Assembly (NCBI RefSeq): GCF_000758165.1
Contig: NZ_JNUP01000064.1
Location: forward strand, 1-64,000
From: Spirochaeta lutea
Lineage (GTDB): Bacteria > Spirochaetota > Spirochaetia > DSM-27196 > Salinispiraceae
Direction: 5' to 3'
DNA length: 64,000 nt
Shown here: positions 42,817 to 51,771 of the stretch, piece by piece
How the letters are laid out: every line of letters begins with the position of its first letter
Position numbering within the stretch: position 1 is the stretch's first letter
Program-made: the position numbers and the translations under genes
Notes under the pieces: generated by a model
Told to the model about the DNA's origin: nothing
What the model saw: the letters and a program-made list of their open reading frames with translations, nothing else
Database searches by the model: none

Positions 42817-43608
42817 CTAACTGAGCAGTAACTCATCGTTCTCCAATTCGGTATTCCGAATCTCTTGGAACTTCTTCACCAGTTTCTCCACCGTTAACCC
42901 CTGCTTTTCTGGCCCGGATAGATCAAGAATAATCTCTCCCTTGTCCATCATGAGGATTCTATCCCCGTATTGAATGGCGTGATGCATGTTATGGGTGATC
43001 ATCATGGTGGTAAGTCCGTACTCCCGAATGTACCGCAGGGTTAGATCCAGAACTACCTGGGCATTTTTGGGATCCAGGGCGGCAGTATGCTCATCTAAAA
43101 GAATGAGATCCGGCTTGCTCAACACCATCATTAATAGGGTCAGGGCCTGACGCTGCCCGCCGGATAGCAGCCCCACGTTATCCTTGAGCCGGTTTTCTAA
43201 CCCCATCTGCAGGGGCACCAGCTGTTCCTGGAAGTACTCCCGCATCTGGTGGTTCAAGCTGATCCGGAGCCCCTTAAATCCCTTCTTCAGGGCGAGTATC
43301 ATATTATCTTCCAGGCTCATATTACCGGCGGTCCCTAGTAGGGGGTTTTGAAAGATACGCCCGATATGTTTAGCCCGTTTGTATTCCGGCTGCTTACTAA
43401 CGTTTTTTCCGTGGAGCCAGATTTCCCCGTTACTCGGAAGAAGAGTGCCGGAAATCAGGTTGAAAAGGGTGGATTTTCCTGCCCCGTTGGAACCGATTAC
43501 GGTTATAAACTCACCCTGATTCACCGAAAGATCGATATTGCGAATAGCGAGATTTTCATTCACGGTGCCTGGATGGAACACCTTCTGGACGGCTTTTATC
43601 TCAAGCAT
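42817..43608 (-). CDS. ABC transporter ATP-binding protein (COG1101, TrpZ-like)
   Basis: 263 residues from ATG 43608 or 43611, with AAGGAGG upstream; the frame to 43695 overlaps the permease and is rejected. Walker A IGSNGAGKSTLFN, Q-loop FQNPLLGTAGNMSLEDN, signature LLSGGQRQALTLLMMV, Walker B DLILLDEHTAALDP, and the H-loop MITHNMHHAI. It energises the permease encoded just before it, with which it overlaps by ~8 bases. Last gene of the binding protein-permease-ATPase operon. Confidence 0.95.
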   Translation of the reverse strand: MLEIKAVQKVFHPGTVNENLAIRNIDLSVNQGEFITVIGSNGAGKSTLFNLISGTLLPSNGEIWLHGKNVSKQPEYKRAKHIGRIFQNPLLGTAGNMSLEDNMILALKKGFKGLRISLNHQMREYFQEQLVPLQMGLENRLKDNVGLLSGGQRQALTLLMMVLSKPDLILLDEHTAALDPKNAQVVLDLTLRYIREYGLTTMMITHNMHHAIQYGDRILMMDKGEIILDLSGPEKQGLTVEKLVKKFQEIRNTELENDELLLS

Positions 43609-44584
43609 CATCTCCCTCCTTGGTGCTAAGTACCTCTCCGGGTTTGGAAACCTGAGGTGGAGATGCCACACCCGGTGTGGGCTGGGTCGAGGCAAGGAGC
43701 TGCTTGGAGGGTTTATCCTTACGCATCTTTGTTGCCACCAGGGAGAGAATGATTAATAGGCCGGTGAGTAACTTGAGATCGTTCGGAGTTAACCCGACAT
43801 AGTACCCGTAGTACCTGCCAAGATACATGATAGCCCGGAAGAGGATCGATCCCAGAATAACCCGGAGGGTCAGGGCGAAAATTCTATTGGATTTCCAGAG
43901 AAATTCTCCGATCATCACCGATGCCAGACCGGCAATGATAATCCCCTGGCCAAGATTCACATCGGCAAACCCCTGGAACTGGGCTGCGAAGGCCCCGGAG
44001 AGGGCAACCAATCCGTTAGACAATCCTACGCCGATCAGCTTCAGGTAGGAGGGGTTTACCCCGGTAGAGATAACCATTTGGGGATTATTCCCCAGGGCGC
44101 CCAGAGTCATACCCAGGTCGGTTCGGAAAAACACATCCAAAAGAAGCTTCACCATCATGACAATTAAAAAGAAAAACAACAAAAGCAGCCATTCCTGGGG
44201 AATTACACCCCCGAACTGAGATTCAAGATTCTTTAAGATGGTCACCTGCTGGATTAACGGCAGGTTAGCCCGGTTGCCCAAAACACGGATGTTAATAGAC
44301 CACAACATGGTCATGGTAAGAATACCGGCGAGAAGGTTGGGTACCTTCAGGTAGTTATGTATTGCTGCAGTGCACAATCCCGCAAGGACACCTCCCAAAA
44401 AGGCAATACCGACAGAGATCCAAGGATCGACTCCCGCCGTGACCAGGCTGGCAAGGATTGCCGCACCCAAGGGAAAGGACCCATCCACCGTGAGATCGGG
44501 AAAATCAAGGATCCTGAAGGTGATGAACACCCCCAGGACCATGATCCCGTATAATAATCCTTCTACAAAGATTCCTTCTATCAT
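43601..44584 (-). CDS. ABC transporter permease (COG4120, TrpY-like)
   Basis: 327 residues with about eight hydrophobic helices (VEGLLYGIMVLGVFITFRIL, AAILASLVTAG, GIAFLGGVLAGLCTAA, LAGILTMTMLWSINIRVLG, LLLLFFFLIVMMVKLLL, GLSNGLVALSGAFAAQFQGF, GIIIAGLASVMIGE) and a charged C-terminal tail of ~45 residues. The pattern matches the LivH-like permeases paired with COG2984 binding proteins. The tail is longer than usual. 15 bases separate it from the binding-protein gene. Confidence 0.93.
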   Translation of the reverse strand: MIEGIFVEGLLYGIMVLGVFITFRILDFPDLTVDGSFPLGAAILASLVTAGVDPWISVGIAFLGGVLAGLCTAAIHNYLKVPNLLAGILTMTMLWSINIRVLGNRANLPLIQQVTILKNLESQFGGVIPQEWLLLLFFFLIVMMVKLLLDVFFRTDLGMTLGALGNNPQMVISTGVNPSYLKLIGVGLSNGLVALSGAFAAQFQGFADVNLGQGIIIAGLASVMIGEFLWKSNRIFALTLRVILGSILFRAIMYLGRYYGYYVGLTPNDLKLLTGLLIILSLVATKMRKDKPSKQLLASTQPTPGVASPPQVSKPGEVLSTKEGDDA

Positions 44585-44599
44585 ACGGTACCTAACACC

Positions 44600-45610
44600 T
44601 TACTGCTTCACAACCTGGCCGTCTTGCACCAAGGTTGCAGCGGAGCTCCGAACATCCTGGGGAACGGTAATCCCGAGGGCTTCGGCGACATCCAGGTTGA
44701 TGAGCAGGTCCACATCCGCAGCATCTGTCATGTACTGGGTCGGGATGCTTGCGGGGCTTTCGCCTTCCAGAAGCCGGGCGATGAGCCGGCCGGTAGCTCT
44801 TCCCATCTTATAGTAGTCAAATCCCCATGCCGCAAGAACACCAACCTCTTCGGCTGAGGAGGGATCGGCGCTCATGACGGGTTTTCCCTGCCTGCTGGCC
44901 ACATCTACCAGAGCATTGAGGGCAGAAACCACCGTATTATCTGTGGATACATAGACCGCATCTACCTTATCTATGATGGTTTGGGTGGCCGTCCGTACCT
45001 CTGCGGAGTTGGTTACGGTTGCGGGAACAAATGTGAGTCCCAGCTCTGCCGCTGCCTGCTCGGCCAGTTCTGCCAGGGCTACCGCATTTGCCTCGCCGCT
45101 GGAATACACGTGCCCGATGGACTTGATGCTAGGGTTCAGACGGAGCAGCAGCTCCAGCTGTTCTTTAACGGGGGTCAGGTCAGAGATACCGGTTACATTC
45201 TCACCACCCTGGTCCACTGAGGGGACAAGGCCGGCACCTGCCGGATCGGTTACCGCACTGTAGACCACGGGAATATCCCGGAGGGTATTCACCAGGGCTT
45301 GGGCGGTGGGCGTGGCAATTCCCACTGCCAGAGCTACCTTATCTGCCCGGAATTTGTTAGCAATGGAAGTGGCGGTGTTTAAATCGCCGTTAGCGTTTTG
45401 AAGATCGTATTCGAGGTCAAATCCAAGTTCGCTAAGCTCATCCTGAATTCCCTGTTCGACGGCGTCCAGGGCGGGGTGAGCGACAATCTTGGAAATTCCA
45501 ATGGTTTGTACCTGATTGCCCTGGGATGATTCCCCCGCTCCCGCGGCGAAAAGAGGCATCCCAGCCACCATGGCAATGAGTACCAGGACTAATCCTATAG
45601 TCTTGCGCAT
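44600..45610 (-). CDS. ABC transporter substrate-binding protein (COG2984, TrpX-like)
   Basis: 336 residues from ATG 45610, preceded by TAGGAGGAG; longer frame rejected. Signal peptide LVLVLIAMVAGMPLFAAGAG without lipobox Cys. Periplasmic binding fold: VQTIGISKIVAHPALDAVEQGI, LAVGIATPTAQAL, IPVVYSAVTDPAGAGLV, NVTGISDLTPVKEQLELL, GHVYSSGEANAVAL, AVYVSTDNTVVSALNALVDVA, AWGFDYYKMGRATGRLIARLLEG. The COG2984 family includes tryptophan and tyrosine importers, so an aromatic amino acid is a plausible ligand, not shown here. No T-box is seen upstream. Confidence 0.93.
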   Translation of the reverse strand: MRKTIGLVLVLIAMVAGMPLFAAGAGESSQGNQVQTIGISKIVAHPALDAVEQGIQDELSELGFDLEYDLQNANGDLNTATSIANKFRADKVALAVGIATPTAQALVNTLRDIPVVYSAVTDPAGAGLVPSVDQGGENVTGISDLTPVKEQLELLLRLNPSIKSIGHVYSSGEANAVALAELAEQAAAELGLTFVPATVTNSAEVRTATQTIIDKVDAVYVSTDNTVVSALNALVDVASRQGKPVMSADPSSAEEVGVLAAWGFDYYKMGRATGRLIARLLEGESPASIPTQYMTDAADVDLLINLDVAEALGITVPQDVRSSAATLVQDGQVVKQ

Positions 45611-45711
45611 TTTGCTCCTCCTAAAATGTATGTAGGAGATATTAAAACCCATGACGGGTAACCTGTCCAGCGTCCAACCCGGGGCTTGACGCAGGTCCTT
45701 CGGCTTCCCAC

Positions 45712-45717
45712 TATAAT
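45712..45717 (+). promoter_or_regulatory. -10 box (TATAAT) of the EamA-thrH operon, leaderless
   Basis: Consensus TATAAT ends 4 bases before the ATG at 45722; no Shine-Dalgarno. TTGACG at 45686-45691 lies 20 bases upstream, a longer spacer than usual. Confidence 0.5.
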
Positions 45718-45721
45718 CCTC

Positions 45722-46645
45722 ATGATTTTTGAGGTAGCGGTGATGCTTTTCGGCCAGTTTTCCGCAGCAACATCAATTCTAATGATCAAGGCATCGGCGG
45801 TGCCCCCGGGATATCTCGGAGCGTACCGGCTGGTTTTCGCAGCCCTTCTATTCGCCGGCCCGGGATTCCGGCGCTACCGGGAATGGAGGCGGAACATGCA
45901 TGAGGCGACCAGCAGGCCTCCAGGGCTGGGGCAGCTGCTGCGCTACACCTGGTTGCCAGGGATTTTTCTTGGATTACATTTTTTTACCTGGAATATGGGT
46001 GCCAGATTAACCCTCGCAGGGAATGCCACCCTGGTAGTGAACATGATTCCCCTGGTCATGCCGATTCTCATGTACATCATGCACCGTATTGTTCCCAGCA
46101 GGCGGGAGTTGCTGGGCTCCGGGGTCGCCATGGCCGGCGTGGGGATCCTCGGAGTAGGATCAGTGCAGATTTCTCCCGAATCAGCAGCCGGGGATCTGCT
46201 CTGTTTTGTTGCCATGGTATTTTTGGCCCTCTACCTCATCTTCGCGAAAACAGCCCAGGGCGTAAACATACCCCTCCTGCTCTATTTAACCATGGTGTAC
46301 ATGGTCGGTTCACTCACCGCCTTTGTAATAAATCTCCCCTTTGCCCCGCCGGCTGTTGACCATCTTTTGCCACCCCAACTATGGTATATCCTCGGGCTCA
46401 CCCTGGTACCGACCGTATTAGGGCATAGTCTGTTGAACCGGGCAATGCAGACTCTGCCGAGCCAGGTAGTAAGTATAGGACAGCTTTCTCAGTTCATTTG
46501 GGCTGCGTTACTGGCCTTTCTAGCATTCGGGGAGATTCCTGAACCGGTGTTTTACCCGGCAAGCGTTTTTGTGCTTATCGGCGCTGGGATAACCCTCTCC
46601 GCCCATAGAAAAAAATCCCTAGTTGTAAAGGAAAAACAGCAATGA
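45722..46645 (+). CDS. EamA/DMT-superfamily transporter
   Basis: 307 residues from ATG 45722; an earlier in-frame start (45686) would place residues over the promoter. Ten hydrophobic helices in two EamA repeats (MLFGQFSAATSILMIKASAV...YRLVFAALLFAG; LLCFVAMVFLALYLIFAKTAQG; LGLTLVPTVLGHSLLNRAMQTLPSQVVSIGQL in outline). DMT proteins often export amino acids or metabolites. Its stop overlaps the thrH start (ATGA), so a link to serine/threonine metabolites is inferred. Confidence 0.9.
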   Translation: MIFEVAVMLFGQFSAATSILMIKASAVPPGYLGAYRLVFAALLFAGPGFRRYREWRRNMHEATSRPPGLGQLLRYTWLPGIFLGLHFFTWNMGARLTLAGNATLVVNMIPLVMPILMYIMHRIVPSRRELLGSGVAMAGVGILGVGSVQISPESAAGDLLCFVAMVFLALYLIFAKTAQGVNIPLLLYLTMVYMVGSLTAFVINLPFAPPAVDHLLPPQLWYILGLTLVPTVLGHSLLNRAMQTLPSQVVSIGQLSQFIWAALLAFLAFGEIPEPVFYPASVFVLIGAGITLSAHRKKSLVVKEKQQ

Positions 46646-47241
46646 ACCTGATCTGTCTTGACCTCGAAGGTGTAATGGTACCGGAGATTTGGATAAACCT
46701 GGCAAAAAAAACCGGCATCGCCTCCCTGGAACGTACCACCCGAGATGAACCTGATTACAGCAAACTTATGAACGGCAGGTTGGAGATTCTGCGTGAGCAT
46801 AACCTTACCATTCACGACATTCACGAGGTTATAAACTCTCTGGAGCCCCTGCCCGGTGCCGTGGACTTTCTTGATACCCTCCGGGAACAGGCCCAGGTGG
46901 TCATCCTCTCCGATACCTTCCAACAGTTCGCAGCCCCTCTGATGAGAAAACTCAGGTGGCCGACCCTCCTGTGCAACGACCTGGTTATCGACGATCATGG
47001 TGTTATTCAGGATTTCAAGCTTCGCCAGGCCGACGGGAAACGCAGGGCGGTAGAAGGGTTCCAGTCCATGGGTCTTTCCGTGACCGCCGCCGGAGATTCC
47101 TATAACGACCTGAGTATGATAAAGGCGGCCCAACGGGGAGCATTTTTTCGCCCGCCCCAGCGAATCACCCTGGAGGAACCGGACTACCCGGTATTCACGG
47201 AATACCCGCCCTTTGTGGATTTCCTATTGAATCGTATATAA
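46642..47241 (+). CDS. thrH: Phosphoserine phosphatase / phosphoserine:homoserine phosphotransferase ThrH
   Basis: 199 residues, HAD superfamily. It matches Pseudomonas ThrH along its length: ICLDLEGVMVPEIWINLAKKTGI (catalytic Asp in DLEGV), TTRDEPDY, GAVDFLDTLRE, VVILSDTFQQFAAPLMRKL, TLLCNDL, LRQADGKRRAVEGF, AAGDSYNDLSMI (metal-binding Asp). ThrH dephosphorylates phosphoserine and can transfer the phosphate to homoserine. Overlaps the EamA gene by 4 bases. The promoter of the next gene is embedded in its last codons. Confidence 0.95.
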   Translation: MNLICLDLEGVMVPEIWINLAKKTGIASLERTTRDEPDYSKLMNGRLEILREHNLTIHDIHEVINSLEPLPGAVDFLDTLREQAQVVILSDTFQQFAAPLMRKLRWPTLLCNDLVIDDHGVIQDFKLRQADGKRRAVEGFQSMGLSVTAAGDSYNDLSMIKAAQRGAFFRPPQRITLEEPDYPVFTEYPPFVDFLLNRI

Positions 47242-47242
47242 T
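47213..47242 (+). promoter_or_regulatory. Promoter of the hybrid kinase gene, overlapping the thrH stop, leaderless
   Basis: TTGTGG (47213-47218), 18-base spacer, TATAAT (47237-47242), which shares bases with the thrH TAA. The ATG at 47249 follows after 6 bases (ACCCCC) without Shine-Dalgarno. Confidence 0.6.
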
Positions 47243-47248
47243 ACCCCC

Positions 47249-48994
47249 ATGGACTCAGAGGATCAAAAAACGGGATGTTTTCGCAAGCTGGCGGAAGATC
47301 AGGTAGGTTCCGGCAAGATCGGTTCCGATGATCAATCCAGGCTCATCCGGGAACTGCGAATACACCAACGGGAACTTGAACTCCAGCAGGAGGCCCTGGA
47401 GGCAGTGCAGGAAGAGCTCCAGGAAAAAAACCGACAGTTTTCACTGCTCTTCCACCAGGCGCCGGTTCCGTACCTGCTGGTCAACCGGTCCGGCATGATC
47501 CTCATGGCCAATCAGGCGGCTGCGCGGCTCCTGCATTCCCAGAGCGATGCCGGATTGACGGGACATTCCGTGGCTGAATACATCCAATCGGGGGATCGCA
47601 AGCGCTTCAATCATCATCTTGATCAGGTACAAACCACCGGCAGCGCCCAGCTTGCGGACCTGGGGCTTCATGATATTGGGCTGTCCGGAGGACCGGAGAA
47701 CCAGCGCTGGTGCTCCATAGACAGCCGATTCCATGACAGCGGTCAGGAAGGCTGGATTTTTATGGTTCTCCGGGAGATTACAAGTCAAAAAAACCTGGAG
47801 GATGATTTAATTCTCGCTCAACAGGAAGCCTTGAAGGCAAACCGGCTCAAAAATCTGTTCCTCGCTAATACCAGCCATGAGCTCCGGACTGCATTGCATT
47901 CCATTGCCCATCTACTCGCCGATTCAACCATATCCCCGGAAACCAGGGATTCGGTTATCCAGAATACGGTACAATCCACCCTCCGGGTAATCAACGATAT
48001 CCTGGACTTTACCGCCATTGAAGAGGGAACCCTGGCAACCTCGGAATCCAATTTCACCCTGGAGCACATTGTACACCAAATCCGCAGCTCCTATGCTGGG
48101 TTATGCAGGGACAAGGGACTCACCCTGGAGTGCAGGGTTCAAGCACCGGATAAGCTTGAACTCTCCGGAGATCTTCAACGAATCCTGCAGATTCTGACGA
48201 ACCTGGTACAGAACGCCCTGGACTATACCGACCGCGGACGGATTGACGTCATCGCCGATTATAAACCCATAACCAGCTTCCAGGGGGAGGTCGTATTTGA
48301 AATCCGGGATTCCGGCCGCGGCCTGAGCAGCGATGAACTTCACACCATCTGGCTTGAACCCTTCGATGAATCCAGCCGGTATAAAAAAAATACCAACGGA
48401 CTCGGCATCGGTCTTCCCCTGTGTAAACGGTTAGCCCGATTACTGGGCGGGCAATTGTACCTGAGCTCCAACCAGGGCCTCGGAACTTCAGCCTTTTTCA
48501 GTATTCCCTTGTATCATGGCGATCCTCCAGCGGGGCAGCCAGCGCCATCCCCGACCCAGGGCAACCGCCACCGGAAAAAAATCCTGGTTGTTGAGGACAA
48601 CGAACTGAACAGGATGGTGTTGGTTCACATCCTTCAACAACTGGGGTATGCCAATATCCTGGGGGCGGAAGACGGTCGGGAGGCCCTGGATCTGCTCTCC
48701 GAGCACGGGGACACAGCCCTCGTGCTGATGGATATTTCCATGCCCCGGATGGATGGACTCGAGGCGACCCGCCTGATTCGCCAAGGGCGCGCCGGGAATT
48801 CCGATATCCCCATCGTCGCCATCTCCGCTCACACCATGACCGGGGATGAAGAAACCTTCTTATCTGCGGGGATGAACGCCCATATCGCAAAACCCTTTAC
48901 GCGGCATGACGTAGAAACCGTGGCATCCCGGTTCTTGGGGGCTGGTTCCGGATCTCAGCCCGGTTCGGGGAAAACGCCGGATCCGGAGGGGTAA
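47249..48994 (+). CDS. Soluble hybrid sensor histidine kinase (PAS-HisKA-HATPase-REC)
   Basis: 581 residues, no membrane helix. Coiled coil (~30-65), PAS (~65-180), HisKA with His210 in LFLANTSHELRTALHSI, HATPase (~300-425: N-box LTNLVQNALDYTD, G1 IRDSGRGLS, G2 TNGLGIGLPLCKRL), Pro/Gln linker, receiver (~450-565) with Asp495 in LVLMDISMPRMDG and Lys in HIAKPFTRHD. The HisKA has TSHELRTALH where most kinases have a Pro. A cytosolic sensor; the phosphate could pass via an HPt such as the one at 30287, which is inference. Confidence 0.95.
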   Translation: MDSEDQKTGCFRKLAEDQVGSGKIGSDDQSRLIRELRIHQRELELQQEALEAVQEELQEKNRQFSLLFHQAPVPYLLVNRSGMILMANQAAARLLHSQSDAGLTGHSVAEYIQSGDRKRFNHHLDQVQTTGSAQLADLGLHDIGLSGGPENQRWCSIDSRFHDSGQEGWIFMVLREITSQKNLEDDLILAQQEALKANRLKNLFLANTSHELRTALHSIAHLLADSTISPETRDSVIQNTVQSTLRVINDILDFTAIEEGTLATSESNFTLEHIVHQIRSSYAGLCRDKGLTLECRVQAPDKLELSGDLQRILQILTNLVQNALDYTDRGRIDVIADYKPITSFQGEVVFEIRDSGRGLSSDELHTIWLEPFDESSRYKKNTNGLGIGLPLCKRLARLLGGQLYLSSNQGLGTSAFFSIPLYHGDPPAGQPAPSPTQGNRHRKKILVVEDNELNRMVLVHILQQLGYANILGAEDGREALDLLSEHGDTALVLMDISMPRMDGLEATRLIRQGRAGNSDIPIVAISAHTMTGDEETFLSAGMNAHIAKPFTRHDVETVASRFLGAGSGSQPGSGKTPDPEG

Positions 48995-49012
48995 CCCATC
49001 CCCAGGCAGGAA

Positions 49013-51118
49013 CTACCCCCACTCCGGAATCCGGAGAATCTGTCGGAGGATTTCCCGGGTAATCGCATAGAGGGGAGGAATTCCCTCGTTGGCTTGCAGG
49101 GAGTTCGCGAGGCTGCTGGTGGTATGAGCCAGGGGAAGATCGGAAACATAGTAGTAGAACCGCTGCTTGGTTTGTTTTCTCAGTAAACCGGTATAGATGC
49201 TTTCGGCAACCTGGCGGTGATAATAGCTTCCCTCCATCTCCAATCCAATAATGGCCCAGAGGTGCCGGTAAAACTGCAACATAAGGCGGTTCTGGAGCAG
49301 GGTACCCTCCACTGTCAGCATCGGCCCGGTATGCACCTGAATTCCTCCCAGGGTCTCGGTAAATCGCTGGGTGTCTGCCCGGGCCGGGGTCGGGACAGGA
49401 TAGAGCTGATCCATGGCTTGGTCGAGAAAGGCTGTGGGAACCAGGATATCTCCTCGTTTTCCCGCCAAAGAGCCGGCCTTACCGAGAAAATTCACACTCT
49501 CAATACGGTGGCCGAAGAGCAAGATGAGGTTCCGAATGATATGTTCGGCCTGCTCCCCGAAGGCATAGTCAATATTTACAATGATGTCCTTGCAGCTCCT
49601 GGGCACAAGCCCGATACCCGGGTCAACCTCCGTACCGGCCAGGCGCGAGGCATCTATAATTTGCACCTGAATACCAGTGGACAGGGTTCCAGAAAGGGTT
49701 TTTATTCCCTGGGATTCTCCCGCCTGTTTTGCCAGGTTCTCCCGGTCGGGAAAGCTGCGAAAATAGTCCCGGAGCAGGGCGTAGGTTTTATCCTGGGGAT
49801 TCGACCAGTCGAGGCTCAGCAGGGCATTGCCGGTATCCTTGGCCCAGGAGATGATCCTGTCCTGTTCTTCCAGGTACCAGGCATTCAGGCAGTTGGTAAC
49901 CGAGTGGGTGTTTGAACTGATGATATGAACCCCAACACCCTCGGGAAGGGAGCCGGCATCACAGCCGAGGAGTTCCGACACTGCACTGCCCACATGGCCG
50001 GTCCAGATTTCGGTGCGCCGGCTGTTGTAATTATTCTTCTGCCGTCGGATATCGATACTGAACATCTCCCGGTGGTTTGTAATCTCGTAAATTCGCCGGG
50101 TGAGTTCCCGGGGCCAAACCCGGTAGAGCCGGTCGATTTCCTGGTCGTCAAAACCGAGGGTCCATAACAATTGCCGTTCCTGCTGGAGGTATTCTGGGCT
50201 TCCAGGCCGGGCGGGCGCGAACCCCGGCATCGCTCCATCCTGGAGCCACTGTTTGAGACGCGTCATCCCGTTGATGGCATACATCCGTTTTCTGATTTTC
50301 TGGGCCTCCACCGCGTACAGGCAGAGGCAGGTAATGAAGTCCATGAGATCGCTCATGCCGTTACGCAGGAGGACCAGGTCTTTTCCCGGCAGCATCTCCC
50401 AGATACTTCTCCGGCGGGCAGTCGAATCCACCCGGGGGAAAAAGTCTCCGGGACGCTTATAGGCCGTGGGAAGCTCGTCCCGAAGCAAAAACGCAAAGGT
50501 ACGGGTCACATTTTCCGGCAGCCGGCGAACGGCATACTCCAATCCCCCAAGATCCAACTCAGTATCATCCACGGTTCCCCGGTGCAAGGCAGGCTCGAGA
50601 CTCCGGTAAATATCCAGCAAGGCCGAAACGGTGATATGCCCCAGGGAAACCCCCCGGAGCACCTCGGCTCGAAACCGGTCAAAGGCCTGAAAAATACCCT
50701 GGCGATCCTTCAGAATGGTAGCCAGGGACTGGGCGAAGGCCCCGGAACTATGAACCAAGGATAAAAAGACATTCCCGGGAATCTTACAGCAGAGGGCGGA
50801 GGTCGCAGCACGGATGGAGAAAACCCGGGGGACCTCAAAAATAGCCTCCCACTCGCCGAAATAATGTCCCTGCTCGATGATGCTATGGGGCTCAAACTCC
50901 CCGGGAGATCCGGGATCGCCGTTGCCCACGGAAACGGAACCGGACAGCAATACATAGACCCAGCGGTCCTGGGTATCGCCCTGGCGGATAATTGCCTCGC
51001 TTTCTTCGAAGCGCACCACCTCGCTGGATTGAACCAGGCGCTGCATATGTGCCGAATCCAGAAACCGGAAGGGAATAACCTCACGAAGCTGCTGCTGATA
51101 CACGGGATTCTTTTGCAT
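49013..51118 (-). CDS. cNMP-binding protein with nucleoside-phosphorylase-like C-terminal domain
   Basis: 701 residues from ATG 51118 (AAGGAG 5 bases upstream). Residues ~10-125 are a cyclic-nucleotide-binding domain (RFEESEAIIRQGDTQDRWVYVLLSGSVSV; phosphate cassette-like GHYFGEWEAIFEVPRVFSIRA). The middle (~140-420) is helical and unassigned. Residues ~430-690 resemble the purine-nucleoside-phosphorylase/nucleosidase fold: GVGVHIISSNTHSV, DIIVNIDYAFGEQAEHIIRNLIL, NFLGKAGSLAGKRGDILVPTAF, IIGLEMEGSYYHRQ (the MEG-type ribose-binding segment). A cyclic-nucleotide-gated nucleosidase is an attractive but untested reading. Convergent with the kinase gene (18-base gap). Confidence 0.72.
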   Translation of the reverse strand: MQKNPVYQQQLREVIPFRFLDSAHMQRLVQSSEVVRFEESEAIIRQGDTQDRWVYVLLSGSVSVGNGDPGSPGEFEPHSIIEQGHYFGEWEAIFEVPRVFSIRAATSALCCKIPGNVFLSLVHSSGAFAQSLATILKDRQGIFQAFDRFRAEVLRGVSLGHITVSALLDIYRSLEPALHRGTVDDTELDLGGLEYAVRRLPENVTRTFAFLLRDELPTAYKRPGDFFPRVDSTARRRSIWEMLPGKDLVLLRNGMSDLMDFITCLCLYAVEAQKIRKRMYAINGMTRLKQWLQDGAMPGFAPARPGSPEYLQQERQLLWTLGFDDQEIDRLYRVWPRELTRRIYEITNHREMFSIDIRRQKNNYNSRRTEIWTGHVGSAVSELLGCDAGSLPEGVGVHIISSNTHSVTNCLNAWYLEEQDRIISWAKDTGNALLSLDWSNPQDKTYALLRDYFRSFPDRENLAKQAGESQGIKTLSGTLSTGIQVQIIDASRLAGTEVDPGIGLVPRSCKDIIVNIDYAFGEQAEHIIRNLILLFGHRIESVNFLGKAGSLAGKRGDILVPTAFLDQAMDQLYPVPTPARADTQRFTETLGGIQVHTGPMLTVEGTLLQNRLMLQFYRHLWAIIGLEMEGSYYHRQVAESIYTGLLRKQTKQRFYYYVSDLPLAHTTSSLANSLQANEGIPPLYAITREILRQILRIPEWG

Positions 51119-51130
51119 GGTCACTCCTTG

Positions 51131-51139
51131 TGCTATACT
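51131..51139 (+). promoter_or_regulatory. Extended -10 promoter, leaderless, of the LiaF-like gene
   Basis: TGCTATACT, 10 bases before ATG 51150 and without Shine-Dalgarno. It sits in a 31-base divergent gap that also holds the AAGGAG of the minus-strand gene, so the minus-strand promoter must lie inside the LiaF-like coding region. Confidence 0.65.
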
Positions 51140-51149
51140 ATCACAGCAT

Positions 51150-51764
51150 ATGGAAAAGGAACGAGATCAAATTATCGACCATTTGAGCAACTGTTTTGCC
51201 CGGGATCTATTAACAGCCGAAGACTTTGAGCTCCGGGTGGAGCGGGCTCACCAGGCATCCACCCTCGACCAGCTGGCAGGATTGATCGAGGACCTTCCCA
51301 CCCTGCCGGGGTCGCCTCGGTTCGCGGCACCATCGGGATCCCACTCCAGATTTCCCTCGGGCGACTACGCAGAAGGCCGCGGCGAGGGCAGTCCGGGGCC
51401 TTACAGGGGCGGGTTTCCCGGAGACCTGGAACCGGAAACCACCTATGCTATTTTTTCAGAGCAGAAGCTCGCGGGAAACTGGCTGCGCCGGAATAGTGCA
51501 GCTGCTACCGTGGCCCTGGGTTCCATGGTCATGGATCTGCGGGATGTAACCCTGGGTCCCTACACCGAAATCCAGCTGACGGCCTTTATGGGGGAGATAA
51601 CCATAATCCTGCCGGATTACCCTGTTTTGGTGGAATCCTCTGTTTCGACGATCCTTGCGGAGTTTAAACGTAAGGGGATGGGACGAGCACCGGACAATGC
51701 GCCGTTGCTCAAACTCAAGGGCTATGCCGTTCTCAGTCAAATCACCCTAAAACAAAAGCGCTAA
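51150..51764 (+). CDS. DUF1707/LiaF-like (cell-wall stress response) protein
   Basis: 204 residues from ATG 51150. N-terminal DUF1707/SHOCT-like helix pair (IIDHLSNCFARDLLTAEDFELRVERAHQASTLDQLAGLIEDLP), a Gly/Ser/Pro linker (~55-100), then the LiaF C-terminal beta domain (TYAIFSEQKLAGNWLRRN, ALGSMVMDLRDVTLGPYTEIQLTAFMGEITIILPDYPVLVESSV in outline). LiaF-type domains inhibit or tune cell-envelope stress kinases in Firmicutes. No membrane helix is seen, unlike LiaF, so it is probably cytoplasmic or peripheral. Confidence 0.85.
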   Translation: MEKERDQIIDHLSNCFARDLLTAEDFELRVERAHQASTLDQLAGLIEDLPTLPGSPRFAAPSGSHSRFPSGDYAEGRGEGSPGPYRGGFPGDLEPETTYAIFSEQKLAGNWLRRNSAAATVALGSMVMDLRDVTLGPYTEIQLTAFMGEITIILPDYPVLVESSVSTILAEFKRKGMGRAPDNAPLLKLKGYAVLSQITLKQKR

Positions 51765-51771
51765 GACATCC

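Noticed and set aside
47249-51118. Hybrid kinase plus cNMP/PNP-like gene as an antiphage defence island
   Set aside because: The genes are convergent, surrounded by housekeeping genes and have no transposase, toxin-like or nuclease neighbours. Composition does not differ from the surroundings by eye.
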